Shown here one piece after another: positions 16,658-25,322 of a stretch of DNA of 45,663 bases (the first letter of the stretch is position 1; each line of letters opens with the position of its first letter). A program made the translations under genes and the position numbers. Under the pieces are notes generated by a model. It ran no database searches. It had not been told where the DNA came from and saw nothing but the letters and a program-made list of their open reading frames with translations. The DNA is taken from positions 1 to 45,663 of the forward strand of contig CAMLSX010000015.1 in assembly GCA_946484175.1 (NCBI GenBank), given 5' to 3'. The stretch is from an uncultured Clostridia bacterium (lineage in GTDB: Bacteria > Bacillota > Clostridia > Oscillospirales > Acutalibacteraceae).

Positions 16658-17509
16658 TCAATTTCTCCTTTCGGTCAATTTCTCATTAACGACCTGATAA
16701 AAACCTTTATGATGCAGTTGTATTAACTGCACAGAAAGTCTGGATTTTGAAAAATAGACAGATTCTCCACTTTCAATACGGACAGAAGTCGCACCGTCGA
16801 GCGTGAGATAAATTTCACTTCCGCAATCGGCTTTTGCAGAAATCAGAGAATTCGCATTGAACACGACGGGCCGTGTCAGCAGAGAATGTGGACAAATTGG
16901 CGTAAGAATCATACATTCCATCGATGGGTCTACAACAGGCCCACCAGCAGAAAGAGAATATGCAGTTGAACCGGTTGGAGTAGACAAAATCAAGCCGTCA
17001 GCCCGATAACGGCAAATAGTATCCTGATTCAAAGAAACTTCAAAGTCCAGAATCCGTGACAAAGCGCCTCTGGAAATCACAGCATCATTCAGTGCATGAT
17101 AGGTAATGTTCCCATCAGGCCGGCCAACGGTGGCCGAAATCATCATACGGTTATCTACCGTATGATTTCCAGTTACCAAGGCTTCCAAAAGATCCAGTTC
17201 ATTGACCTCCAATCCCGCCACAAAGCCCAGTCTTCCCACATTTACACCTAAAATGGGCTTTTGTGCATGGGCTGCATGCTTAGCTGCATGAATAATGGTT
17301 CCATCTCCCCCAATTGCAATGACCGCATCACAATTTGCAATCATTTCATCAAAATCCGTCCAAAAACGAATGGGAAAAGAGTGAAATTCACTTTTCATAG
17401 GAATATGCATCCAGACCTCAGCCTTGAGATCCAGCAGTTTTTGTGTGATTCTCCCCGTATGCAGAGCCGCATCCTGCTTTGTCAGGTTGGGCAGTAGAAC
17501 AATTTTCAA
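16658..17509 (-). CDS. nadK: NAD kinase
   Basis: This 283-residue ATP-NAD kinase makes NADP. The diagnostic GGDG motif appears in AIGGDGTIIHAAKHA (~residues 67-81). The NAD-binding loop HALNDAVISRG and the TPTGSTAYSLSAGGP motif (~175-190) are present. The start overlaps the tlyA stop by 4 bp (ATGA), so translation is probably coupled. The family length is normal. Confidence 0.96.
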   Translation of the reverse strand: MKIVLLPNLTKQDAALHTGRITQKLLDLKAEVWMHIPMKSEFHSFPIRFWTDFDEMIANCDAVIAIGGDGTIIHAAKHAAHAQKPILGVNVGRLGFVAGLEVNELDLLEALVTGNHTVDNRMMISATVGRPDGNITYHALNDAVISRGALSRILDFEVSLNQDTICRYRADGLILSTPTGSTAYSLSAGGPVVDPSMECMILTPICPHSLLTRPVVFNANSLISAKADCGSEIYLTLDGATSVRIESGESVYFSKSRLSVQLIQLHHKGFYQVVNEKLTERRN

Positions 17510-18327
17510 TGTGCGGCCCCCTTATCCAGTATCCGGTGAGATTCTTCCACCAGTTCCGGAATATCTGTTTCTGTTAAAAGCTGGGCATTCTCTGATTTTT
17601 CCAGATAAATCAGGTACTCAATATTCCCTTCTGGCCCTTTTACCGGCGAAAAAGTAAGCCCTTTTACCGTATAGCCATTTCCAACTGCAAAAGAAGTGAT
17701 TTTTTCAATTACTTCCTGATGCACAGATTTTTCGCGCACTACGCCCTTTTTGCCTACCTTTTCTCTTCCAGCTTCGAACTGCGGTTTAATCAGGCACACA
17801 GCCTGTCCACCTTCGCGAAGCAGAGGACGCACTGCTGGTAAAATAATCGTCAGCGAAATAAAAGAGACATCTACACTGAAAAAGTCGATGGGATCAGGTA
17901 CCTGTTCAGCTGTCAGGTATCTGGCATTAGTTCTCTCCAGATTCACGACACGTTCATCGGTGCGCAGGCTCCAGGCCAACTGACCATATCCCACATCAAC
18001 TGCGTAAACCTTTTTTGCCCCGTTTTGGAGCATACAGTCTGTAAATCCTCCAGTAGAAGCGCCAATATCCATACAGGTTTTTTCATGCAGATCAATCGGA
18101 AATTCTTTCATAGCCTTTTCCAGCTTCAATCCGCCGCGGCTTACATAAGCCAGTGTCGCTCCACGTACTTCTACAGCTGTTCCTACAGGAAGCATGGTTC
18201 CGGGCTTATCCGCTTTCTGATTATCCACATATACCTGTCCCGCCATAATCAGCGCACGGGCTTTTTCACGGCTCGGAGCTAACCCCTGCTCAAAGATCAG
18301 GCAGTCCAATCGTTTTTTTTCAATCAT
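17506..18327 (-). CDS. tlyA: TlyA-family rRNA methyltransferase/hemolysin A
   Basis: This 273-residue protein has an N-terminal S4 RNA-binding domain (~residues 5-65). An FtsJ-like SAM methyltransferase domain follows (MDIGASTGGFTDCMLQ near 85-100, DVSFISLT near 150, LIKPQFE near 177). TlyA in actinobacteria 2'-O-methylates 16S and 23S rRNA; the target in Clostridia is not established. It overlaps dxs by 4 bp on one side and nadK by 4 bp on the other, in the classic dxs-tlyA-nadK-argR-recN order. Confidence 0.93.
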   Translation of the reverse strand: MIEKKRLDCLIFEQGLAPSREKARALIMAGQVYVDNQKADKPGTMLPVGTAVEVRGATLAYVSRGGLKLEKAMKEFPIDLHEKTCMDIGASTGGFTDCMLQNGAKKVYAVDVGYGQLAWSLRTDERVVNLERTNARYLTAEQVPDPIDFFSVDVSFISLTIILPAVRPLLREGGQAVCLIKPQFEAGREKVGKKGVVREKSVHQEVIEKITSFAVGNGYTVKGLTFSPVKGPEGNIEYLIYLEKSENAQLLTETDIPELVEESHRILDKGAAH

Positions 18328-20189
18328 ACAGGTTCTCCTTCTTCATCAATCACAGTCTGGAAAATCGATTCTGCATCCAGACCCAAGTCATGCAACGATT
18401 CTTCCATAGAAGCGTGCCGCACAAAAAAATCGCCGATCCCGCGCAAAAAGACACGCCCACGATACCCTTTCTGAATCAATTTTGCGATGAAATGTTCGCC
18501 AATTCCGCCAGATTCCATTCCCTCTTCGAAGAAATAAATCGATGCAGCCTGTTTTGCTGCTTGATAAACCTCTTCTTCAATAGGCTTGATACGATTTAAC
18601 TTTAAAACTGCCACCGAATAGCCTTTTTGCTGAAGCAATTCACACGCTTTAGCTGTAAAGGAAAACAACCTGCCATACGTAACCAAAAGGATTTTGGGCG
18701 TCTCAGAGCCGTAAAGCGACCAACCTTTACAATCGTATTGATATGTATGAGGCCGGTACATGCTTTTCCCTCGAGGATATCGCACTGCCGAAACACCAGG
18801 AACCTTGAAAATTGCTTCTTTTAGGTTTTCATGTAATTCATCATAATAGGCCGGCGCAAAAATGGTAACATTCGGAATGGCATTGAGAAAAGCGGCATCA
18901 AAAACCCCTTGATGGGTTTCTCCATCTTCTCCAACAATTCCTGCACGATCAATTGCCAATACCATTTTTACTTGCTGAATTGCTGCGTCATGAATGATCT
19001 GGTCGTAACTTCTCTGCAAAAAGCTGGAATAAATTGCGCAAACCGGAATCATCCCTCCAGCAGCCAATCCTCCTGCAAACGTAACCGCATGCTCTTCCGC
19101 AATTCCTACATCGAAAAATCGGGTAGGATACAATTGACGGAAGCGCGTAAGGCAGGTTCCCAACTGCATAGCAGCAGTAATGGCACAAATCTTTTTTTCC
19201 TGCCGGGCAAACTGACAAATGGAATTCCCAAAAACTTCTGAAAAGCTATCTCCCTTTACAGATGTTTTCAGGCCTTTTCGTACATCAAACGCAGGAACAC
19301 CGTGAAACTCGTCCGGATTATCTTCTGCAAAGGTGTATCCCTTACCTTTTGAAGTATGCAAATGGAGCAATACAGGACGCGATAATGTAGAAACTGTGCG
19401 TAAGACTCCAATCAAAGTGCGAAGATCGTGACCGTCAAACGGGCCATAATAGATAAATCCCAAGTCTTCAAAAATAGTGCTGTTGTAAATCAGACGCTTT
19501 ACTTTACGTTTGGCGTGCTTCAATCCATGTTGAATGGGTTCTCCAACGAACGGGATACTTTCCAGTGTGCGTTCAATATTTCCTTTTACATTCAAATATG
19601 GCTGCCCTGCTCGAATATGAGCCAGATATCGGGCAATATTGCCCACGTTGGGAGAAATGGACATGCCGTTATCATTTAAAATAACGATCAGATTGCGATG
19701 GAGACGTCCGGCATTGTTCAATCCTTCATAAGCCAGACCGCCGGTCAAAGCACCATCACCAATCACTGCGGCAATCCGGTTTTCTTTGCCTGCCAACTGT
19801 GCTGCTTTCGCCAGTCCCAATGCTGCAGAAATTGACGTGCTTGCATGTCCCACTGCAAATGCATCATATTCACTTTCTTCTGGCCGAGGATATCCGGCAA
19901 GGCCTCCTTTTTTTCGTATGGTTCCGATCTGCTCCCTTCTGCCGGTAAGAATTTTGTGAGTATAGGACTGGTGCCCTACATCCCAGACAATTTTATCTTC
20001 CGGTAAATCCAGTACATAATGGAGCGCTACGGTCAATTCAACAACTCCCAAATTGGACGCAAGATGACCACCGTTGCTCCCAACTGTCCGAATAATTAAC
20101 TGACGGATCTCTGCACACAGAGCCTGTAATTCAGGCAGCGAGAGCTCTTTCAGATCTTTTGGGGAGTTTATTCTATCTAACAGTGCCAT
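18324..20189 (-). CDS. dxs: 1-deoxy-D-xylulose-5-phosphate synthase
   Basis: This is a 621-residue thiamine-diphosphate enzyme and the first step of the MEP isoprenoid pathway (pyruvate plus glyceraldehyde 3-phosphate). The cofactor-binding motif GDGALTGG...LNN lies near residues 145-170. The transketolase pyrimidine domain spans about 315-480 (IAEEHAVTFAGGLA, DRAGIVGEDGETHQG), with a C-terminal domain after. Two ATGs compete: 20195 lies 2 bases from AGAGG, while 20189 has an 8-base spacing, so I chose 20189. The gene follows folD by 36 bases. Confidence 0.96.
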   Translation of the reverse strand: MALLDRINSPKDLKELSLPELQALCAEIRQLIIRTVGSNGGHLASNLGVVELTVALHYVLDLPEDKIVWDVGHQSYTHKILTGRREQIGTIRKKGGLAGYPRPEESEYDAFAVGHASTSISAALGLAKAAQLAGKENRIAAVIGDGALTGGLAYEGLNNAGRLHRNLIVILNDNGMSISPNVGNIARYLAHIRAGQPYLNVKGNIERTLESIPFVGEPIQHGLKHAKRKVKRLIYNSTIFEDLGFIYYGPFDGHDLRTLIGVLRTVSTLSRPVLLHLHTSKGKGYTFAEDNPDEFHGVPAFDVRKGLKTSVKGDSFSEVFGNSICQFARQEKKICAITAAMQLGTCLTRFRQLYPTRFFDVGIAEEHAVTFAGGLAAGGMIPVCAIYSSFLQRSYDQIIHDAAIQQVKMVLAIDRAGIVGEDGETHQGVFDAAFLNAIPNVTIFAPAYYDELHENLKEAIFKVPGVSAVRYPRGKSMYRPHTYQYDCKGWSLYGSETPKILLVTYGRLFSFTAKACELLQQKGYSVAVLKLNRIKPIEEEVYQAAKQAASIYFFEEGMESGGIGEHFIAKLIQKGYRGRVFLRGIGDFFVRHASMEESLHDLGLDAESIFQTVIDEEGEPV

Positions 20190-20225
20190 CTTCATAACCT
20201 CTATTCTTACAGAAGAACCTGCCCT

Positions 20226-21083
20226 TTACAAGGACAGGCCATTCTGTATTTTTGCCGCACTAACGGCGTTTTTCATCAACATCGCAATAGTCATGGGGCC
20301 TACTCCACCGGGAACAGGGGTAATATACGAGGCAATTTCCTGTACAGCTGCAAAATCAACATCGCCGCACAGTTTTCCATTTTCATTACGATTCATTCCA
20401 ACATCAATTACTACCGCACCGGGTTTTACCATATCGGCGGTAATGAAGTTCGCCTTGCCTACTGCAGCTACCAGAATATCCGCTTCACGGCAGATTTCTG
20501 CCAATTGTTTCGTGCGGCTATGGCAAATTGTTACTGTACCATTCCGATGCAGCAACAGCATAGCCATAGGCTTTCCTACAATATTGCTCCGGCCGACTAC
20601 AACACAGCGTTTGCCTTCAATCTCAATTCCCGAGCGGTCTAACAGTTCAATAATACCGGCAGGTGTGCACGGCAGAAAATGAAAATCACCAATCATGATT
20701 TTACCAACATTTACTGCATGAAAGGCGTCTACATCTTTTCGAGGATCGATGGTTTCCACTACCGCTTTTTCATCCAGTCCTTTCGGCAACGGAGACTGAA
20801 CCAAAATTCCATGAATATCACTGCGGCTATTCAATTCCTGCACCAGTGCAATGAGAGCTTCCTGTGTGGTATCAGCGGGAAGAGCATATTCTTCGGAATA
20901 GATTCCAACTTCTGCACAAGCCTTTTTCTTGTTATTCACATAGATTCTGGAGGCAGGATCATCTCCCACAATTACAACCGCCATACCGGGAGTGATTCCC
21001 TGACTTTTCAGCTGCATGACTTCTTTTGCAACAGCCTGCCGCACCAAAGCAGAAATATGTTTTCCGTCAATCAGTTTCGTCAT
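20226..21083 (-). CDS. folD: Methylenetetrahydrofolate dehydrogenase/cyclohydrolase
   Basis: This 285-residue bifunctional enzyme interconverts methylene-, methenyl- and formyl-tetrahydrofolate using NADP. Its signatures are [14 protein letters not shown] (catalytic Lys region, ~50-63), [24 protein letters not shown] (~160) and the C-terminal [10 protein letters not shown]. The start is ATG 21083 after GAAGGTG; the upstream in-frame extension lies in lgt and lacks family similarity. Its first 17 bp overlap the end of lgt, an unusually long overlap for this operon. Confidence 0.96.
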   Translation of the reverse strand: MTKLIDGKHISALVRQAVAKEVMQLKSQGITPGMAVVIVGDDPASRIYVNNKKKACAEVGIYSEEYALPADTTQEALIALVQELNSRSDIHGILVQSPLPKGLDEKAVVETIDPRKDVDAFHAVNVGKIMIGDFHFLPCTPAGIIELLDRSGIEIEGKRCVVVGRSNIVGKPMAMLLLHRNGTVTICHSRTKQLAEICREADILVAAVGKANFITADMVKPGAVVIDVGMNRNENGKLCGDVDFAAVQEIASYITPVPGGVGPMTIAMLMKNAVSAAKIQNGLSL

Positions 21084-22113
21084 CGTTTTCACCTTCTGTT
21101 TCTTCGTTATCAATTTCAGTCGATCCGTCTTCAGAATCTTCTTTTTCGGCTTTATTCTCATCAGCCAATGCATCGTCTTCATCCAACTCTACAAACAGAT
21201 CGCCAAAAATTGTGCTGGGGCCATCGTCTTCTTTTTCCAGAAATTCATCTTCTACTTCATCTTGGATATGGTTGAGTTCCATGATCTTCTTATTTCCGCA
21301 GCCGGTCAGAACGGTACGATTACGCAGCACAATCAGCAGAACAATACCTGCAATTACTGTAACAGCCGCTACCAGCTGAGAAACCCGCAGGTTTAGGAAA
21401 GGAGTCAGCAGGCTGTCAGTACGCAGACCTTCGATGAAGAAACGGCCAATACCATACCAGATTACATACATAATGAAGGTCTGGCCGTCATACCGACGCA
21501 GCTTGCGGGTGAAGATATGTAACAGGATAAAACCGATCAGGCACCAAAGGGACTCATACAGGAAGCAGGGGTGTGCAGCGCCGCCTACTTCGATCTGCGT
21601 ATTTTCACTGGACATTGCCCAGGGCAGGTCAGTCGCAATACCAAAAGCCTCCTGATTTACAAAGTTACCCCAACGGCCAATACACTGGCCAATCAAAAAT
21701 CCAAGTCCGGCAACATCCAAAATAGGCGCAATTTTCACCTTCCGAATTTTTGCCATCAAAACGCCGGCCAAAATACCGCCGATGATGCCGCCATAAATGC
21801 CAAGCCCACCTTCTGTGATGTTAAAAATACTCATCGGGTCTTTCAGATAACGGTCACCGGAATAGAACAACACATAATACAGACGGGCTCCGATGATACC
21901 GCCAATAATGCCGACAATTACCACGTCGGTCAGCTTGTCTGAATTAATATGCATCTTTTTACAGCTGGCAAGCGCATACAGAAAAGCCAGCAAAAAGCCT
22001 GCTGCAATCAGAATGCCATACCATTTGATTTCCAAACCAAATAACGTAAAAGCAGTGGTATTGATGTTGAACGTAAAACCAAGATTCGGGAATTCTACAG
22101 TATACTCGCTCAT
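21067..22113 (-). CDS. lgt: Prolipoprotein diacylglyceryl transferase with acidic tail
   Basis: This 348-residue membrane enzyme transfers diacylglycerol to the lipobox cysteine of lipoproteins. It has about seven membrane segments, with key regions [12 protein letters not shown] (~72-83), [12 protein letters not shown] (~105-116) and [13 protein letters not shown] (~146-158). The catalytic core ends near residue 270. The remaining ~75 residues form an extremely acidic, Asp/Glu-rich extension absent from most Lgt proteins and likely disordered in the cytoplasm. It starts 6 bases after the M16 gene stop. Confidence 0.95.
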   Translation of the reverse strand: MSEYTVEFPNLGFTFNINTTAFTLFGLEIKWYGILIAAGFLLAFLYALASCKKMHINSDKLTDVVIVGIIGGIIGARLYYVLFYSGDRYLKDPMSIFNITEGGLGIYGGIIGGILAGVLMAKIRKVKIAPILDVAGLGFLIGQCIGRWGNFVNQEAFGIATDLPWAMSSENTQIEVGGAAHPCFLYESLWCLIGFILLHIFTRKLRRYDGQTFIMYVIWYGIGRFFIEGLRTDSLLTPFLNLRVSQLVAAVTVIAGIVLLIVLRNRTVLTGCGNKKIMELNHIQDEVEDEFLEKEDDGPSTIFGDLFVELDEDDALADENKAEKEDSEDGSTEIDNEETEGENDDETD

Positions 22114-22119
22114 GACTGG

Positions 22120-23415
22120 TTAAACCTCCAAAGTAGTCAAAGATTCATCGGGCAGGATGACCGATAATGCTGAAAATTCAGGCAAAAGCTGATGATTCAG
22201 CCGCTGCTGTACATTTTCCAGAGAAGCCTCTGCCACCATATCAATATATCGGAAAAGCTCCTGTCCACGGAATGTCATCGCTGTCATTCCATTGGCAATA
22301 TTTTCCGCACCGTTCAAAGCAGAAAGATTCCGCCCATATACAGCTTTTTGTGCCCGTGCAAAATCGTCTGGGTCAATTCCTTTACGGCGCAGGCGATCTG
22401 CCTCACAGCAAATAGCTTTCGCCACTGCCTGCGGGTCTCGGGACTCACCGGAAAACAACACAGCACTATACCCTGTTCCGGTAAAGTAGTCATATCCAAA
22501 AGAGGATTCGTTAATCAGCCCGGCATCCAGCAACGAGCGGAAAAGCGGGGATGCATCTGAAGCGAAGAGCTCCAGCAGAATATCGGTTTCGGCGACTGCC
22601 TTTTCCCCACCGTCTTCTGGAACCTCTTTAAATCCCAAATTGAACATGGGAAATGATACCGGGAGTTTTTCTTCCACATACGGCTGTACTATCTTGTCAG
22701 GTTCCGCGGGGAATGCCCGTTCTACGCGAACTTCCTCCGCAGGCTTAAGCAGCCGATCGGCAACTTCCAGCACCTTTTCAGTATCCACATTTCCTGCAAC
22801 ACAGAGCACCATGTTATGCAGGTTATAAAAAGTATGATAACAGCGATACAGCATTTCGGGGGTAATCTGTGCGATGCTTTCCACTGTTCCGGCAATGTCT
22901 GTTTTTACAGGATGCACATGATACAGTGCATGCAGCAAGTTGAACATGCCCCGCCAAGAGGGATCATCCTCATACATGCGGATTTCCTGCCCAATAATCC
23001 CCTGTTCTTTCTGAATCGTCTGTTCTGTAAAGTAAGGCTTCTGCACAAAGTCCAGCAGAATTTCCAGCGACTCATACACATTCTCCGTACAGGAGAACAG
23101 ATAACAGGTCATATCAAAGGAAGTATAGGCATTGGCGGAAGCACCGGTCTTTGCATAACGTGCAAAGGCATCACAATCTTCATTCTCGAAGAGCTTATGC
23201 TCCAGAAAATGGGCAATACCCGCAGGTACTTCACTATCTGTCTCTTCATCTGAACGACGGAAACGGGTATCAATCGAGCCATATCTCGTTCCAAATACCG
23301 CATAGGTAGAATGAGAACCCGGCTTGGGGTATACCAGAATCTGCAATCCACTGGGATGCTCGATTTTGTCGTACCAATCACCAGTGCGGATGCTCTCTAC
23401 ACGGGTAATATTCAT
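22120..23415 (-). CDS. M16 zinc peptidase (YfmH-like)
   Basis: This 431-residue peptidase of the pitrilysin/processing-protease clan has the inverted zinc motif HxxEH in GIAHFLEHKLFE (~residues 68-79). The downstream zinc Glu region follows about 75 residues later, and a typical second M16 domain occupies the C-terminal half. It pairs with the inactive homologue encoded just before it, overlapping by 4 bp. In databases this pair is called YfmH/YfmF and has been linked to EF-P 5-aminopentanol modification; that link comes from family annotation, not from this sequence. It leads into lgt with a 6-base gap. Confidence 0.92.
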   Translation of the reverse strand: MNITRVESIRTGDWYDKIEHPSGLQILVYPKPGSHSTYAVFGTRYGSIDTRFRRSDEETDSEVPAGIAHFLEHKLFENEDCDAFARYAKTGASANAYTSFDMTCYLFSCTENVYESLEILLDFVQKPYFTEQTIQKEQGIIGQEIRMYEDDPSWRGMFNLLHALYHVHPVKTDIAGTVESIAQITPEMLYRCYHTFYNLHNMVLCVAGNVDTEKVLEVADRLLKPAEEVRVERAFPAEPDKIVQPYVEEKLPVSFPMFNLGFKEVPEDGGEKAVAETDILLELFASDASPLFRSLLDAGLINESSFGYDYFTGTGYSAVLFSGESRDPQAVAKAICCEADRLRRKGIDPDDFARAQKAVYGRNLSALNGAENIANGMTAMTFRGQELFRYIDMVAEASLENVQQRLNHQLLPEFSALSVILPDESLTTLEV

Positions 23416-24704
23416 ACCTCGCTTCCCCCTTTCATCACATATACGGCATCGAGTACACAGTGTTCTGCGGCTTTTTGAATCTGTTCAGCCGTAACCTGCT
23501 GCATCTCCTGTGCCGAATCTTCCGGCGTCAGGGTTCGGGGATGGAAGGTTTGGGAAAGATACCAGGATTCCATTCCACCCAGATAATCTTCTACTGTACG
23601 CAAGCCGTTGCAGACACTCAGTTTTGCAGAAGTAATCTCTTCTTCCGTCACATTTCCAGAACGGATTTCTTCCAGCTGCTGCAAAATTGCTTCGCGTGCT
23701 TTTTCGAGGTTTGATTCCTCTACTCCGCTTTCAATCAGTAAAATGCCCTTATTGCTGTCATAACGGGAAGAACAATAATAGCAAAGACTCATCTTTTCAC
23801 GTACATTGGCAAACAGTTTGGAATGGGGCGTACCGCCCAACACCGCACACATCAACTTCAGAGCGGGAAGTTCCTGCCATTGCTGTGCGGAAATACCGGT
23901 ACGGAAACCCATAATCAGTTTGCACTGCACCACATCCATACAATCGGTGCGTTCCCGTACTTGCCCGGAAGAGGGTTTTGCTATTGTTGTACAATCAGAA
24001 AGTTCTCTGCCAACCGGAAAGCGTCCGCGCAGAGTGTCGACTACCAATTCGGGGAAGCAGTCACCCATCACCATAATTTCAAAACGGGCATGATGAAGCA
24101 GCTCCTGCCAAGCAGCCGCCACCGCTTCACGAGTCAAACTTGCCACCGCTTCACGGGTACCATACCGGCTGAGTGCAGCAGGTTCCCCATCCAACAACAG
24201 CTCCAATCCACGTCGTTTGGCGTAGATACGTTTATCATTCAGTTCAGAGTCAATCGTTTCTAATGTCTGCCGTTTTTCCTGGCCAAAGCCATCTTGCGGG
24301 AACAGGCCATCCTGATCCAAGTAGGGTTCAAACAGGGAACTGCACAGCAGCTCAGTCAATTCCCGGGAAATTTTTTCTCCATGTAGGGCATACCGGTCAG
24401 AAATTCCGGTAGCAGAAATAGAGAGAACCTGCACATCGCCCAGCTTTTGCACATCACCGCTAAGGGATGCACCATACAATTCCTGCATCCGGCGTCCCAA
24501 CAAGGTATAGTCCGGATATGCGCGGTTAGTACGCGTCAACAAATATGGAAGCATGGCATTTGCAGCGGCTGTCTCTTTTTTCAGCGGTACCATCATATGG
24601 ATGGAAATGCGCTGTGTCTTAAAACGCCTATCCTGAATGCTGCGAAAATGAACGCCTTCGCCCAGCACATATTCAGAAAAAAGGCGCGTTGTATCAGCTT
24701 GCAT
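23412..24704 (-). CDS. Inactive M16-like peptidase subunit (YfmF-like)
   Basis: This 430-residue M16-fold protein lacks HxxEH: the equivalent N-terminal stretch reads HMMVPLKKETAAANAMLPYLL. The second-domain features are kept (LGGTPHSKLFANVREKMSLCYYCSS). Such proteins act as the non-catalytic half of a heterodimer with an active M16 subunit, here the next gene. The start chosen is ATG 24704 with AAGAGG 6-7 bases upstream; ATG 24728 is possible but weakly sited. It is the first gene of the nine-gene operon, 4-bp coupled to its partner. Confidence 0.88.
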   Translation of the reverse strand: MQADTTRLFSEYVLGEGVHFRSIQDRRFKTQRISIHMMVPLKKETAAANAMLPYLLTRTNRAYPDYTLLGRRMQELYGASLSGDVQKLGDVQVLSISATGISDRYALHGEKISRELTELLCSSLFEPYLDQDGLFPQDGFGQEKRQTLETIDSELNDKRIYAKRRGLELLLDGEPAALSRYGTREAVASLTREAVAAAWQELLHHARFEIMVMGDCFPELVVDTLRGRFPVGRELSDCTTIAKPSSGQVRERTDCMDVVQCKLIMGFRTGISAQQWQELPALKLMCAVLGGTPHSKLFANVREKMSLCYYCSSRYDSNKGILLIESGVEESNLEKAREAILQQLEEIRSGNVTEEEITSAKLSVCNGLRTVEDYLGGMESWYLSQTFHPRTLTPEDSAQEMQQVTAEQIQKAAEHCVLDAVYVMKGGSEV

Positions 24705-24965
24705 AAAAAGACCTCTTTTCAGTTCCATATATGCCTGTTTCCTCTGCCCTAGATGTAAAACTATACATTCCAACTCATTACGGCCAAAAACAGACTTACA
24801 TCGGAAAGAATACCAATAATCTTATTATATAAGAAAAATCAAAGGAAATCCACCAAAACACAAAAAATTAATAACTTTTCTTTGCATAAATTTGCACAAG
24901 TAATATTTCAAGATTTTACAGCTTTCCCCTATAACATCAAACCTATACAGTAATATGGCTCGGTT
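24705..24965 (-). other. Long AT-rich leader of the M16-to-recN operon
   Basis: About 255 bases separate the candidate promoter from the first gene. I see no open frame of note and no riboswitch class I can name. A second TATAAT-like box at 24829-24824 lacks a good -35 element. Confidence 0.4.
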
Positions 24966-24994
24966 ATTATACCACATATGCAAAGAATATGAAA
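24966..24994 (-). promoter_or_regulatory. Candidate extended -10 promoter of the nine-gene operon
   Basis: On the minus strand TTTCAT (24994-24989), a 17-bp spacer and TATAAT (24971-24966) form a promoter, with TG one base before the -10 box. It begins just after the terminator of the previous operon, which supports its assignment. Confidence 0.6.
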
Positions 24995-25030
24995 ATGAAT
25001 TTTTATTTCTCAGACTATTATATCCGACAT

Positions 25031-25065
25031 AAAAATAAGCCGACAGAGGCGTTTCCTCTGCCGGC
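25031..25065 (-). terminator. Intrinsic terminator of the tepA-DUF3006 operon
   Basis: On the minus strand GCCGGCAGAGG (25065-25055) pairs with CCTCTGTCGGC (25049-25039), with one mismatch, and TTATTTTTAT follows. Confidence 0.85.
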
Positions 25066-25082
25066 CTTCCTGAAAAAATTAT

Positions 25083-25307
25083 TTATTTCTGGAACATTTT
25101 TTTCTGCCGTGCCAGAATCTTTTCGCGGCGCTGACGCGTTTTCTCCTCGTTGATGGAGAGATTTCCTTCCCCATCAATCTCCAACAGATCTCCCTCGCGC
25201 ACATTGGCGGGAAGCTCAGAACGGTCAATACCAAAAAGCTTCTCAACACCCTCTTCTTCGCAGATAGCAAAATTGCCCTCAAAGCGGTCTACAATCAAAG
25301 TTCTCAT
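25083..25307 (-). CDS. DUF3006 small protein
   Basis: This 74-residue protein has the family start RTLIVDRFEGNFAICE (residues 2-17). A small beta-rich domain with PANVREGDLLEIDGEG follows, and a basic helical tail ends RQRREKILARQKKMFQK. DUF3006 proteins are often encoded next to secreted ComEC-like metallo-beta-lactamase proteins, as here: the MBL gene ends 15 bases upstream. The role is unknown; the pairing suggests a shared function. An ideal AAAGGAGG precedes the ATG. Confidence 0.88.
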   Translation of the reverse strand: MRTLIVDRFEGNFAICEEEGVEKLFGIDRSELPANVREGDLLEIDGEGNLSINEEKTRQRREKILARQKKMFQK

Positions 25308-25322
25308 ATAGCTCCTCCTTTG

